NCBI GenBank assembly: GCA_020086605.1
Contig: JACBWW010000015.1
Span: forward strand, 4,496,288 to 4,560,287
Direction: 5' to 3'
DNA: 64,000 nucleotides
DNA from: Lanius collurio
Taxonomy: Eukaryota; Chordata; Aves; Passeriformes; Laniidae
The notes beneath the pieces were generated by a model. The model was not told the DNA's origin and made no database searches. It was given only the letters and a program-made list of their open reading frames with translations. The translations under genes were made by a program, and so were the position numbers. Shown here one piece after another: positions 1 to 14,612 of this stretch. Positions within the stretch are counted from its first letter, which is position 1. The number at the start of each line of letters is the position of its first letter.

Positions 1-3000
1 ATTTCTATTTCATTTTTTAATAGAAATTACTTATATAGTCCCAAGTTAGTATTTCCCCTAAACTGAATTCTAAGACAGTGAAAAATCAAACTCTTCCTTC
101 ACTAAGTAAACTTCTTTGAATTTACAACATATGGTATTAATTATTTATTAGATAACATGTCATATTTTATTCCACAAGAAACTTAATGAGTTTCACACTC
201 GGGTGTCAGCATGGGATTTGCCTAAGGGAAATTTGGTTATTTGAACAAGACAGAAGACCTATTGATTTAATGCTCAGGACTCCAACAATTTATCTACAGC
301 ATGATACTGAAACATTGTGTGAAGCTTAACATTAAATTGAACACTAATCTTAGAATTAACCAGCAGGCATAAGAAGAAAAAAAATAAAAAAAAAAAAGCA
401 GGATCCTAATTACCTCATCAGTTATTTAATATAGTGCTTATTCACTTCAGCAGAAGTCATATATGTAGAAATAGACAGATGACATGGAGTTTTAAATTTC
501 ATTTTTCATTGTATGGCTACCTTAAATGTTGAACTAAGCTTTTGTGAAAAAAGTAGCTTTGACTTAATACTGAAGTGTAGGAGAAAATATTTGGGATGTT
601 TTTCCAGTAATGTGCCAACTTTGAAAAGATGTAAAATATTTTAAAACACAGTTTAAATTTAGTTTTATTTCATTATTTGTAATATTTAAGGCAGGAAAGA
701 TTCCTCATTTTTCAGAGAGCAACACAAGGTATATGTTCATATGTGTATGTCTCGTGGTCGCAGAATTACTCAGTAGAATAAGCCATTGTTACTCTTATCC
801 CCCAGATATTCTCATAGCTACTATTGTACAGCTGCAGAACAGACATGGCACTAACCAAATCCCAAGTGACAGTGGTCAGGAGCTTTTGCAAATGGGGGTG
901 GAAGGTGTCTATATCTTCTCTCTCTTCTGTTTCTGCTTAAGCCCAAGGTTAGAATGATAAAAGTAAGGAGAATGGGGGTTGTAGCTTTAATAACTCTAAT
1001 ATGTGGGTAGTTTTATCATGTCACATTGTGAGGTTACGAGGACAAGGCTGTACTTAATTTGGCATTTCAATATAATTTGATTGGCAGATTGTGCCTAAAA
1101 TCATTTTACTTTTTGTTCCTGGATCTTGGAGAAAGAGAACACTCAGATTTAAATACAGATACTTGTTTCTTCTTTCAAAAAACTCAGTCTCGATTATTTT
1201 CTCTTTATGAATGGAACTCTGCACATGCACAAATATTTTTTTAAATCATTGATTAACACATGCTGTTTTTAGCAACTGCTACTTCACACTGCCACTTGTT
1301 AATTCATAAATTGGTTCATTGAGTCTCGTACAATGGAATCACAGGGGTCATATATTTTTTGAAAGAACAGAATGATACACACCATCAATCTCAAGACTTT
1401 GTCTCCTCTTTCTGTTGTAATTCTGTGCCCACCAAGCTTCTGTAAAAAAAAAAATGATTCAGACCTTTTTCATAGATCTAGGCACTATCATTAACATCAC
1501 AGGCAGTAAATTACACAGTCTTCTATCAGATTGACAAATGGAGGTTCTGCTAAAGCATCTGGCATGCTTCTGTTGAAAAGGAACTGCTTTTTTTTCAGAT
1601 GGAAAAGCCTTTCAAAAAAGGCTATTTGCTGAGCTCATTGCATCTTGAGTTCCTAGGTATTATATACTTACTCTTTTCACTTATTTTTATATTGATTACT
1701 GTTCCTAGACCAAATAATTTTGATTTTTATATCTCTTGAACACTTCTTTGTATATGCTCCTACAGAGTGAAATTTTTGAGTAAAGGACAGAGCATTAGGG
1801 AATAAAATGAATTTATTCTCCTTTAAAGAATTTTTGATGTAGATGTACAATTTCATGGACAGCTACCACAGATCATGATGTAGTGTAGCTGTTTTCCTCT
1901 ATCACTGATCAACGAGATCAGTCAGTGTAGCCTTAAAATTCTAGCAGTGTGATGCATGAAGAGAAGATAACCATGAAGACACTATTTCGTGCAAACTTAT
2001 ATTTGTTTTTTAAATATTTCAGCAGTACTTAATTTTATCAGCATATCCATTTGTGTTTTGTTTCTTTTGTTCTTCTTAGAGGGTAATAAGACCTCATATT
2101 TCTAATTATCTGTATAACAATACGCAACCTCTGGTATTGAAATGCTCTACCACAAAATTACAAAATTTACATACCTTCATGCTTTTCATAAAAACCTAAT
2201 CTGATAATTCTGTAACTGTTTGAAAAGAAAAATTATTTCACATCAGATCATCCAAGACTAGTGAGAAGAAAAGGAAAATTTGTTCCTTCTAAACTATGAC
2301 TCCAAGCATGGACTTTGAGTAGGAGATTCTAGACTTGAGACAGACACAGATGTTGGTGCTTTGGTTGCTTTGAAGGTCCAGAGAGATGTAAATCTAAAAG
2401 AGGAAACAATTGAACTAAAGTTTTAGAAGTCATGAGGAGGCAAGACACACTGTATCTAACATGACAGAACTGCCTAAAGCTTCGATTTTCATTTACTAGA
2501 TTAGTATGCACTAATGAATGCAACACCTTGGCTATGCCATACACTTTCAATGTGCTATTTGTAAGATATTACAAAACAGCTTCTTTCTTAGCTTACGTGA
2601 CTCCTCTCAGAGCAGCAGAAGACAGTCTGTTGATTTATTTCAGAATTCAGCCATATGAGTACACATCCTTGTGCTTCCTGACTTCCCAAATGCAATTATA
2701 ACTAAAAATGCTATGAAATTATGTTTAGGTGATCATTAAAATAGTTATCTCAGCTGGAGGTTCCCACATTATTTTTTACATTTCAATACTAGCACTGTTT
2801 GTGATATCCTGTTAAAGATTACTCAGGGACAGATGTTACTGGAAGAGGTTAGGAATGACATTTCACCTCTGTATATGAGCTGAGTGATAGCTGCCATGAC
2901 AGTGCAGCTATACATGCACAAGGTATCTTCAAAACGTAGTTTTATATTGCCTAGAACCACCAAACTCCTCTGGGTTTATGGCCACACAAAAAAAAAAAAA

Positions 3001-3468
3001 AAAGCCTGTCAGGAATTTGACAAGAATTAGTAATTTTCCTCAGTGGCAAATTCACAGGAGAAGTAACTCTAAAAATAAGTATTAGGGCATTAGGAAGCTG
3101 TAGAGTCCAAAGTATAGAATTTAAACACACAGATGAATTCTTCACAGTAAGTTTCGTGTTTTGTGCTATGTTTCACTGGCGGAAAAACTTTGAGTAGTTC
3201 TATGCTACCACACTGTTACAAATAATAGCAACACATCAAATTGCCAGAGATTGTACACAGTAGGTGACAATACAGATTGAACATTTACCACAGAATAGAA
3301 AAATACTTTTTTTGTTTCCATTTTGAGTATAGAAAATGTAGCCAAGACTTCTGTAAGAAGGAAACGAAAGGACGAATAGGCATTTCTAAAAACAATGCAC
3401 ACAATCTCCTTCTTGTGTAATACAGAATGGTTATAGAGCTATATTTCTTGTGACATGGGTATTTTAGG

Positions 3469-3470
<2 letters not shown>

Positions 3471-3500
<30 letters not shown>

Positions 3501-3503
3501 TTA
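3471..3503. repeat. (TTTA)n microsatellite
   Basis: Eight consecutive TTTA units read directly from the sequence. This is an ordinary AT-rich tetranucleotide tract in non-coding DNA. Confidence 0.95.
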
Positions 3504-4770
3504 TAGGGATTCTTGCAACCAACACTCATTATTTTGGCAATGCAAAGACTACCTGGTTCCAAAAGCTTTTTGAATCACCTCCTCTGTGCCATAGCATTCC
3601 CTGATTTTTTTCTCTACATGTGATACTTAATATTCTTTGAATTGTGTTAGGCAAAACCTTTAAAAAAATTAAACTCACACTTCTCGATATATATCTTTTT
3701 AACAATGTACAATTTCCTATGCTGAGTCACTAAAGGGGGTGGAATATTGTTTCAGTGTAGAAAAAACATTTTTACCTTCCATTACTGCAATACAGTACTG
3801 TATTCTCTTTATTCACAGAATAAATAGGTCTTAAAATAGATTAGCTGTGGAATACAGCAATTTCATGTACACTTGTTTATGAATTTCACCACCAGTTAGA
3901 TTTTTTTTTTTCTTATGAGAGAATAATAAGTAAGAAGAGTAGTTGGGTCAAGTGGAAAGTGAGAGATTTCATATGTGTGGAGTTATATATACTTGGAGAG
4001 AAAAGGTTCAAAATATGGAGAGGTATGAGTATGGCACAGTACAGAACTGGAAACTCAAAATTTATGCAGCAGAGATATAGGCTCAGTTATAGTGGAAAGA
4101 AAAGTGCCTAAGAAAGACATAGAATTTTGGGGAGTTTTCTGAAGTTCAGAAAGTAAAAAAATTAATCAAATCCAGGTCTTGTAAAGAATGGATCTCCCTG
4201 GAATGACACAAGTTTTAAATGCTTTTTCCTGTTTTGTCTTACAATTATTTTTTCAAATTAACTTTTGAAATATATGAAATATTCTAGGTTATATTTACAT
4301 ATCAGCTGATTTCTTCAGTTGTAAAATCCTCTCAGGCTTTCTTTAAAATGTTCAGTACAGAGAAAAGTGGTTACAGCTTTGAATCCTTTCTTTACCACAA
4401 AGACTAGTATCTTTGTCAAAGTTTATCATGTCTCTTGTTTTATTTGCAAATTAGTACTGAGCAGTACATTTCTTGTGTTTGCTTGAAATATGGTTCCTAT
4501 TTATGTGTACCTAAATTAAAACATATTATAGGGAAAGTTTTCTCACTTTCGCCTTGATAGTTATGAAGTCTAGGTAGATTAAAAACTTAATATTTGAGTT
4601 ACTCCCAAGAAATATCTTTGCATACCGGGAAAGACACTGTAGTAATTGCAATAATATCTTGACCAAGTCAAAAACGTCAAAACTACTTCTTGGATAAGTT
4701 AGGACTAAGCATCCTGGAAGGAGGTGTTTACATTTGAGTAAATGACTAGAAACCATTACACAAATATAAA

Positions 4771-4792
4771 TATATATATATATATATATATA
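4771..4792. repeat. (TA)n microsatellite
   Basis: An uninterrupted TA dinucleotide run of about 11 units, preceded by an imperfect AAATATAAA lead-in. Confidence 0.95.
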
Positions 4793-7009
4793 AACAACAT
4801 ATAAAATGTGACAATAACAAGACTGGAAATTACTTCCCTGCTATGGTTTTCAACCTAAAATTATCTTTAAGATTTTTAAATGTAAACAGATCAAGGATAC
4901 TTAATGGTAGGGCTTTTGTAGGGTTTATATGTTTATTGGGGTTTTTTTTCTCTCTTTTCCTTTTCTTTTTTTTTTTCTTGTAGCTTTGGTCTAGCTAACT
5001 TATTTTTTACTGCTTTTTCCATACTGGCAAGTGTGTGCAGATAGTTTTCAGCATAAGTAATTAAGAGAGAACTTCATTACTTTGGTGTGGCATTCTTAAA
5101 GTTGTCTGTTAGAACATTTTCCAAACACTAGCATTGTATATCACCCGGGAGGGGTGCAGAAAGCCACGAGGTAACTCTCACCTTAGAGGCACGGCCAGCG
5201 TGAGGCCATACCGCTAATATAAGGTATGTGAGAAATGTAAAGAGCTTGAATACTAAAGGAATCTACAAAAATATTTTAGGCTTTTAAAAATAATCTAGCT
5301 TCTGTAATTATAAGAGGTAAATCAGTTTATTTCTAATGCATTTTTATAATTTCTTTTTCCCTCTTTTAACCTTCATTCAATAAATCTCTTTTTATATATC
5401 TCTGTGTCCTTGTATGAATGTACACATATTCAGCAACATTAATGTATGTTTTTTTGACAAAAAAGCAAAATGTATTTTTCCCAAATTCATAGTAGTATGG
5501 AAACACTCTTGCAGGATTTTCTCCTCCTAGAAATTAATTCCCTAGTTGCAATAAATTCTAGAAACATGATTGGAAAAACAATTCAATAGTTCATTATGTT
5601 TATTTTCTTCTCCCAAAAGCACATTTTTAACTTACATTGTGTCACTTTTGGAATACTCAACTAGCTTAAGAAAACATAAACCACTCAGTAGCCTTTAGAA
5701 AATGTGACAAAATCATCTTGTGATTTGAAATTACAGCATTTAAATCATTAATAAATCAAAGATTTGATCTCCTTCCTCCTCTAATGTCATCCTGATACTC
5801 AGAGGAAAGTGAAACTCTACTGATAAATTCATTTACTTATTAAAAATAAATGAGATGTCTAATAAAATATCATGTAATAGAGTTAACTTTAAATTTTTTT
5901 TATTCTAAATGAAGACAGTGTCTCCATAAGAAAAGAAAACAAGTGGAAATACTTCCAAGGAAATGAAGAACCAGATTTTGCAAAGAAATAAATAGTCTAA
6001 TATTAGCATCCAGTGAGAATTTTAAATTATAATACTTTGAACTTTGGCACTGTGTCAGCTGACTCTCAGTTATTCATTTTCCAAAAAGGAATTTCTACAC
6101 CCAGGTTAGTTTTCCATGTATACTGGACCATTCCTGCAGAGAGCTGTGAGTCCTCAAAATGTAATTCACATTCTGAGCCATTGCATTAAATGCCTAAACT
6201 ATCTTATCTGGACACATGAACAGGTGTTAGGTAGAGGAAGCTTTCAGTTTCACTTGCCTGAGGCTGACTTTATTGCCTTTCAAGACCTTGAAGAAGTTGT
6301 TACATTAGTTCAGTATTCACACAGCTTCATGGGGTTTGAGTTATAACTATTCTTTCCACAGGAAAGCAGAAAGTTTCTTTTTTCTTTTAAAAATTTTGAG
6401 GGATGGCAGTATAATTTGCAGCTTTGCAGAATGAGCTGGTGCTAGGTCATTCTCACATGCACTTCAGTGCTCTTCTTTGTGTTAGGATGTTAAAAAAAGT
6501 CTGTCATTTCCTAGAACACCTAATGATTAGACTTCAGGTAATTTTCCTCTCAAAGCTGTGTCACTGTGCAGAAATAATTTAAGGCTCATCAGACCATAAC
6601 TTTCAAGCTCAGTGTGTAGAGCACTTACCTGTGGGAAGAACAGACTTGGATTTGAATTTCTCCCTCAAGCTAGTTGTGCAGTTTTTTTATCAAATAAACA
6701 TTCAATAAAAGATTGAAATACATTTGTTCAAAGGATGAAAAGCTAAGTCTCTTACAATGAGGCCAAGAGCCCCACTGACAGACTAAGGCAGGTTACCTGG
6801 GGTCCATGTTGCTAAGCAGCTGAAGGCATTCCAGCTGGGGAGATGTCAGCTGTTGGTCTGTATGATCTACAGCTGAGGAAAAGAATGGATCTTAATTTTC
6901 TTCTATCAGGTCAAATGTTCCAACTAGAATTTTTTTTTCAAATAAAGAACATGGCACCCTTATAGCTCCTCCTAGTTTGTTTTTTTTTTTTTCTCTTTTT
7001 TTAATATAG

Positions 7010-8004
7010 TGTATTGGGTTTGCATGGCCAGGTTTTGATAGCAGGGAGGCTACAGGTGTGGCTTCTGTGAGAAGCTGATGGAAGCTTCCTCCATGTCCAG
7101 CAGAGCCAATGCCAGCTGGCTCCAAATTGATGCACTGCTGGCCAAGGCTGGGCACATCAGAAATGGTGGTAACACCTTTGGGATAACAAATTTAAGAAGA
7201 AGATTAAAAAAAAAAGTTATGTGTAGATGTAACTGCAGCCAGAGAAGAGGGGAGTGAGAACATGTGGGAGGGAAAACTCTGCAGACACCAAGGTAAGTAA
7301 GGAAGGAGGGCAGGAGGTGTTTCTGATGCCGGAACTGATATTCCCCTGCAGCCCGTGGTGCAGACAGTGGTGAAGCAGCTGTGGTCCTGCAGACCATGGA
7401 GGTCCATACAGATGCAGAGATCCACCTGTAGCCTGCAGCCAGAGAGGGTGGATGCCTGGGAGGAGACTGATCCTCTATGGGAGGCCTGTGGAGAGAAGAG
7501 ATCATGCTGGAGCAGTTGTCCTGGTAGGACTTGTGACCCTGTGGGGGACTGACACTACAGAAGCCTGTCCTTGAAGGACTCTGTTTGTAAAGAACTGTTG
7601 CTAGTGGGAGGGAGTCAGGTTGGAGAAGTTCATGAAGAACTGTCTCACATGGAAGGAGCAGCAGGAGAAGCCATGGATGATGAACTGACTGTAGCCCACA
7701 TTCCCTGCATCCCTGCACTGCAGGGACAGGGTAGGAGGTAGAGCCAAGAAGGAGGGAGCAGTGGGGTAAAAGCATTTCTGAGGTCTTATTTTACTTCACA
7801 TCATCCTGCTCTGATATTGTTAGTAGGAAATTCAGTCAATACCTCTAATTCAAGTCTCTTTTGTCTGTGATGGTATTTGGGGGGTGATCTGTCCCAGCCC
7901 TTAGCCTAACCTAAAAACCCCTTATTATATTTTCTCTCCCCTGTTCAATTGTGGAGGGGAGTGATAGAGAGGTTTTGGTGGGTCAGCCAGTGTCAGTCTC
8001 CACA
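7010..8004 (+). mobile_element. Solo ERV LTR (avian family, copy 1)
   Basis: This is a roughly 1-kb long terminal repeat of an endogenous retrovirus, in sense orientation. It begins TGTATTGGGTTTGCATGGCC and ends near CTCCACA, so it has the TG...CA ends of an LTR. It shares its order of blocks with the LTR at 17300-18313: the TGTATTGG start, GAAGCTGATGGAAGCTTCC, a CAGAGCCAAT block, TTTAAGAAGAAGATT, GAGAACATGT, ACACCAAGG and GGTGGATGCCTGGGAGGAG-like repeats. I recognise this family from bird genomes but give no family name. The promoter-like ATATTTAA of copy 2 reads AAATTTAA here. The flanking pentamers TATAG and TACAA agree at 3 of 5 bases, with both differences transitions, so they may be a decayed target duplication. 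No gag, pol or env lies beside it, so it is a solo LTR. Stop-free frames inside it (for example 241 codons on the minus strand) are composition effects. Confidence 0.88.
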
Positions 8005-10850
8005 TACAAGTATCTTTAGCTGCAGATTTTATCCAGAGCTCAGTGAATTTAAGATGTAGCTGTTCTCAGACCAGGTTAACTACTCAGTCTTTCAGAGGGA
8101 AAGAAAAAAGACTGCCTACTTTGAAAATCACAGTTTTCCAAAAATCTTGCTATTCAGACAGGGAAAGAATCATTGTATGCTGTCTTTGAGAAAGTGCTAA
8201 TGAATAAAGCTTGAAACTAAAGAACTTGTGGCCTTTTAGATCCTAAAGTTTTTCTATTTAAGTACTCTTGACATACTTAACTTCTTTCTTCTGGTCTTGG
8301 GCTACATACCTAGTTCCATTTGACTTCAGCAATATTCAAGGACACTCAAAAGAGCAAGAATTTGTCAAAACTGCACACATGTTTCTTGTAATTCAATGAT
8401 GACAGTGTAGCTCCTTAATATCAGGTAATCAGTAGCAGGGTTATGCTGAGATTTTTTATAAATTATTTTATTTATATCTAAATAAGTAATATGACTGCAA
8501 TTAGGCATAGTTAAAGAATTCTATTTTCCACTTGTACTCTTCAATAATTATAACTGCACCCATCTCACATCTACAGAATGCCAGGGTTTCCTTCCAAGCT
8601 ACCTGCAGGACAATAGATGAAGTGAATAAACGATGCCTAAAGGCATTAACACAGAGTTCAGGACAGGCTAAAGATGCTCTCCAAAAGTGGTAAAGTAACC
8701 TTAGATACCATTATCTACAAAAAGCTTCTACTGAACCTATTTTGATACATATTCATTAACCTTATCATCAACTCTGTTGTCTGACCCTTCTCAGAAAATT
8801 TGACAAGCTGTCACTTAGACACAATATTTATGAGACAAAAATGTCTTGTTTGATGATCTAATATCATTGAGCTTGGAAAAGAAAGAGCTAGGGGAAAGAA
8901 AAATCTAAAAAAGCAAAAAGTTTGAATTAGCAAAATTATTTCTTTCTCCATGATAAAGAAAGATAGGTCCTAGGCATATTATATTATCCCAGACATAAAT
9001 ACATTAAAGGGAAAAATTCTGAAACTGATGTAATTGCAGAGCTTTATTAGCACAAATGTTTAGGTAAGTCCTATTATTTCTTTTTATTTTAGTTGTAACC
9101 ACCAATAAAAAGCCTATGGTATTTAGTCTTTGATGAAATAGGCAAAAATTCCCTATTACCTACAAAGCGAATGTTAACTGGCCTTTTTGAAATAAGCACA
9201 CCTTATTAGGAGAAAAGTATTTTTGAAAGTTGCATTAGGCTGAAATTAAAAAGTACCTTTCACGTACATTTAGTCTCTCTATACAAAAGAAACCATATAT
9301 AAATTAATTTTTTAGCTTTATTGAGCTGTAAGTGGCAACTATCATCAATATTAGACTCAGTTTGTTCACATGATGTAGGACCACTATCCACACTGTGTAG
9401 TGATAAATGTGATTGTCTGACCCTAGGTGGACAACAGGTCACCGTGTCATCATGTGCACATTGGCCATTAAACCCCAGGTTCAAGGGGATATCAGAGATC
9501 CAAACATTTATTTAGATAGCTAGATTTAAAGGGAAGGGAGTCACTGAGAAGTAAGCTACCCGCTATCACTGCTTATCTTCCATTGTTGAAAAGGGATGAT
9601 GGCAATTATTAAATGAAGAAAAAGGAGAATTATTAGATAGCTTTTGCTATTTCTTTGGGCTTAAGATCTCATCTTGCGAAGAAGTGATAACACTTCATGA
9701 AAAAAATCTATGATTTTGTAATACATATTATAATATAATATCCCTCTGGCAGACTTTATTGCTGTTGGCAATGAATCAAATAGGAGCAGTCTGGCCTTTG
9801 CTCCTGTCCTAACAATTTGTTCCTGTTGCTTTTCAAGATATTGCACCACAGAATTCACAAAATCTGTACTGCTACTCACATACCCTTTAAAGTTGGATCT
9901 GCTGTTCAGACTGAAGCAACAGAGAGTGCAATGTACTTTGAATCTTAATGTAATAAAGTTAATAAACTCAGTTCTATTATTTCAAGACATAAGTAGTGAT
10001 GTAGAAGGTCACTGTACACACGAAGTTCCTCTTTGGTAGCTGAATATGGAGGAGTACTAATAAGAACTGGGATTGCTGTGTCTCACTACTGCTCTTATAT
10101 TCTACCTGAGGGACATTATGTCAAGGAATTCAGCCAAGATAAGATTTTGTGTGCATGCATTGTATATTCAGTGGCAAAAATTATAAATTCATTCAAATAT
10201 ACAATATTGAGAGAAGCAATTAAACAGCTAATGTTGAAAAGGAAAACATAATGCTGTACAGAGAACAATACTCTGTGGCAGTTCACTCTAGTGACCATAT
10301 TACCCACATAATTCTGCCAAGGTCAGTGAGAGCTTGAGCTATGTGCTGCATAAATACTGGAAATGCAAGTTACACTTTCTTCTGGGTCAAGTAATACCAT
10401 TCTTATGCTACTTCTTGAATTTGATCTGTGAATGAGCATTCCTACTGTGTGCAGTGCTTTCCCCTTCTGCTGAATCCATGGGTCAGCTTCAGCTCGTACC
10501 TTGTCTTGCAACACGGAGATCAGTTCACATTTTTTCCTCTGTAATAGAGCAAAACCAAGAAAACCCCAAACCTTGCTGTACTGGTGAATGTGAAGTTAAT
10601 AAGGAAAATACAGTGCATATTTTGTACTGTGGTCATTCAGAACACATTTATGATTCTGACTTCTTCAGATCAAACTAGGGAGAAGATCACCATTCCTTTC
10701 GTTTTCCTATACCAGACCTATTTTTTTCTTACAGAGGGTGTGCAAGTTTACTGGTCTGTAGCCTAGCGTTCATTCACTGTCGCTCTGGATACAGAAGTAT
10801 GCTTGGGATTTTTTTGGAAGGTTTGACAAATGGAAAAATGGCTGCCTTCA

Positions 10851-10870
10851 GCACTTGGCAGCACTTGGCA
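10851..10870. repeat. 10-bp tandem duplication
   Basis: The decamer GCACTTGGCA occurs twice back to back, a simple short tandem duplication. Confidence 0.9.
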
Positions 10871-13800
10871 TTTAAGAAAACAAAACAGTGATTCTCTTCC
10901 TGAACTCTATCAATATTTGGTGGCAGGGTCTTGTACTTTCATCTGACTTCTGGGCGATGGTTTCTATCTGCCAGTTGCTTAGAAAGAGAAGACAAACTTC
11001 TTCAGCCTAGGGAAACATCTCATTTTCTCCCTTTTTTCTTTCCTATATGATTGAGAATTAGATAAAATTGACATCTAGCAATCTGCAGTCTCTCTGGTAC
11101 GCAGTTACGAGTGAAATATCATGGAAAGCAGCTGCAAATTCAAAGTCACATTTTGGGGCGTATATATGGTCAGTGTGAAATAATAATAGTGATCTGCTAA
11201 TAAATAGAAGGTATCTTAGAGAAAAACATCAGAGCATTCAGGCAAAGATATCCCAGCAATTTTTTGCGTGGATATGGGAGCTGCCTTTGCTGATGCTGAC
11301 ATTTTGCAGAACCAATTGAGAAATAATAGCCTGTTGGAAAAGTTACATTAATACCTTCTTTTAGTTGCCTGCATCAGCACTGCCATAGACAAAGGCTGTC
11401 AGGCAAAGGGCTCTCAAAAAAATAATCCTAGTAACATTAACACTTGCACAGGGGAAATATGAAATGAGAAAACAAACACTAAAAAAGCACTCTCAAGTAC
11501 CAGCTCCTCTATTTACAGGTCAAATGTAAAGAATGTACATAATTTTTTCAGAATTCCATTTTCAAGGTTTTTTTTTTTTTTTCATTGTATTATATCTCTA
11601 AAGACATCAGCAGTTCACTGAATATCACCAAGGTCACTTGCTCAGTTCAATTAATATTTGTTAATATTCCCCTATTATCCTTTTATCACTCAATACTGCT
11701 ATCAAAGATATTGAGACACTTGATAGAAAGGTCATTTGATTTTGCAATTCTGTCATATTTTAGTATACTGAGTGCTCCTATGAATCAAATAATTGATGTG
11801 GTCTGTAAGCTTAATGTGAATGCAAACTTCAGTGTCCTGGCTTGTTTCTAATCAGCATTAGAGATGTGCCAAACTGTCAACAGCTCATGAGCAGTATGAA
11901 CACTACAGTTGTTCACACCCCTTTGAGTTCATATCAATCATTTGAAAATAACATTTTTTTTCAGGATGAGCTGTCACTATCAATTTGAATAGTAGCTGTT
12001 CGACTGGAATTTGTCCAATTTTTCAGCAAGCCATTTGGTACATTATGTCATGAAGCAAACAACTTACAAAAGCAGATTCTTTTCATGATGCTTGTAGGAC
12101 AGAAATGCATGTTTAAGCATTTCAAGCTTCCTTTGCCAGGTGAGACTCAGCTTTCATCTGTAAAATCCAGAGATTATTTAAAGAGACTTCTGAGACTTTA
12201 TCTAATATATTATGATGCATAGAATTTTAATTTTTTTTTCACTTGTCTTAATATTTTGATAGAATTAATAAGGAAATAAGCAAATAGAAATTCTCTGAAA
12301 TGGCATCTATTTCTTTGTCTTGTGCAATATGTGTTCTGTATATTATTTTGAAAATCAGTTTACCAGATACTTATATTAGTACCCATTAAGGAAAAAAATC
12401 TCAAAAAATCATTACTTTTTGAACTTCTATATTCTGCGAATATTTTATATTTGAGGAAATTAGATATATTTTAATAAATTTAATGTAAAATGGGACAATT
12501 TTCTGCTCTTTGCTTAATGTCATGGGCTTTTTCCTGTTTTAATTTTACTGTCTCCAGTACATGATAACAGTTACTGTCAGTAAAACAATGTGGGAAGAAT
12601 CAAAATATTTATGCTTGAAGCTTATCAGGGCAGATAATTTAATACCTTTCCAAGAGACAAATCAACAAAAAATATTAAACTGGTTAATTTTCTTGCAAAA
12701 ATTACAATGCTTGTTTTTTCTGTGTCTTGGAAAACAAACTTCTAAATTTTTCTAACAAAATGTTTTCATGACTTCTGTGGCATTTCTGACACACCACAGA
12801 AACAAACCATAAACATCACACTTTTTTCCTTCTTTATCTGCAGTGAAACAGGAATTTGGACAACATAAGAAAGGTTTTGAGGCTTTATATCCATGTTCAT
12901 TTCATTTTTTTTCCTCAGCTAACTAATCTAAGAGGCCTGAAGAACCTTGAAAATACTTCAAGCATATGAAAATATGACTATTTTTTCTGTGGATACCTCA
13001 TGAATATGTGAGCTAACTTCCAATTAATTGATTTTTTTTTTTTACCAAATATATTTTATAAAAATTTGAAGAAAAATCAGCTGTAAGAATTATAGCTCTA
13101 TCTATTATTCCTCTTTGAAAAGGAAAGGAAAAGGAAAGGGAATAAGAAGGAAAATAAAATATACCCATTTGACTACTAAAACTTCATTGAACTACAGAAC
13201 CTGACAGTATATTGTTTGGTTATATGAATTTATGAGAATTGGGTTGTACTTGGGCACAATCTTTTAATAAGCAATCTAGGGCTTGATTATACAATAGTTG
13301 TGAATTCCAATCTCTGATTTATCCAATGAGAATAAATGCAGAGTGAAGCACAGAATCAGAAATAAGGTTTAATTTTTATTGTCTCTGTACTAATATTTAA
13401 TTTTCTATTTATATTGACCATATGTCAAGGTTTACTGGACACTTATGCTTCTCTCTGAGTAAATCATAAAAAAGAATATCTAAGAAATTATCTCACTAGA
13501 AACTACTCTTAAGCAAAACTATCATACACCAACAGCTATTGAAACAATTGATAACCCCTATTGTAAGAGTATGTCACCAAGCCTTAATCCAGTTTTATCT
13601 GGTTTTGAAAGTGGGAGCATCATAAGAAATGTAGAAAATAAGGTATGTGATAAAGCAATCTAATTAATCAGATTTTCAAAAATAAGGATCATTAAGTGTG
13701 TGCATGATAAAGTACATTTTCTTCTCTCAGCTCTGTCTTCTTTGCTTGTGAAAAAGTCTTAATATATGCATGTCAATCTATTATTTATTTAATAGAATTA

Positions 13801-14327
13801 TGTTATTTTTTCAATAAATATTACAGTGATTTCTGAGTGTGGCACCTTAGGGCAAAAACCCCTTGCATTCCAGCTATTAGATATGATTTGTATATCATCA
13901 ATTATTGATTTACTGTTCCATCTAGATAGTGTAATAGTTGATTTGAAATCTAGCAACCATTATGAAATTTATTACTGTCAAGAGAATACAGTAAGTAATA
14001 GGAAACAGCTGAGTCAAATAAAAGAAATACAGTCTGCACTTCTTCACTAAATGAAAATTCCTGTAACTGCTCTTAGGACAGTAGTGAGTCATGTGATGCA
14101 GCAAGGTCATACAAGATAGCATCACCCCAAACAGCTGAATGGATATACAAATACTACAAAACAACAAAATACCTGTGCTAGCTGGAGGATCTGAATTTAA
14201 ACATGATGTGAAATTATAGGAAACTCAGCAAACATGTAACAAAAAAAAATGTTAGTTATTTAAAATACTCTGAAACAAAGAGCATGTTGGAAAAAGCAGC
14301 AGGAGAGTTTAAGATGAAATTCTCAGC

Positions 14328-14328
14328 N
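14328..14328. other. Ambiguous base (N)
   Basis: A single undetermined base in the sequence TCTCAGCNTA. It marks an unresolved consensus position, not a biological feature. Confidence 0.99.
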
Positions 14329-14612
14329 TATTTTCTATTTGTTCACCTATTGCATTGCATCTGGAGATGCAGTGCTGAAAATCCAGATTTGAGCCTCAGG
14401 TGATAAGATGTAACTCCAGCTACATGGCCCTGTAACTTAATGAAAACTTCCAATCAGGGATTTCTCATATTAATCAAAGAATTCTCAGCAGCTGTCTTTG
14501 CTGGAGAAAGATCAAGTACACAGTTAACAACTGATGTAAAATCATTACCACTTTTTCTTAAAGTGATATGAAAAAATGCGCTTCATTTATTAAATGGAAT
14601 TTATAAAAGTAT

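Larger units (their letters stand above)
1..7009. other. AT-rich non-coding DNA, no gene seen
   Basis: This block is AT-rich unique-looking sequence with frequent stops in all frames. The longest open frames are about 60-87 codons, on both strands, and none has a recognisable domain or a coherent exon structure. It contains an A-rich run near 377-398, a TTTA tract (3471-3503), a TA tract (4771-4792), T-rich runs near 4940-4980 and 6980-7000, and a small GC-richer, CpG-bearing patch near 5140-5215. I see no RNA gene or promoter that can be supported. Confidence 0.7.

Noticed and set aside
7050..7775. A 241-codon minus-strand frame, the longest in the window
   Set aside because: It is antisense to the LTR at 7010-8004, with low-complexity residue use and no recognisable domain.
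9661..9879. A 72-codon minus-strand frame with protein-like composition
   Set aside because: I recognise no family, splice sites are poor, and frames of this length are expected by chance in 64 kb.
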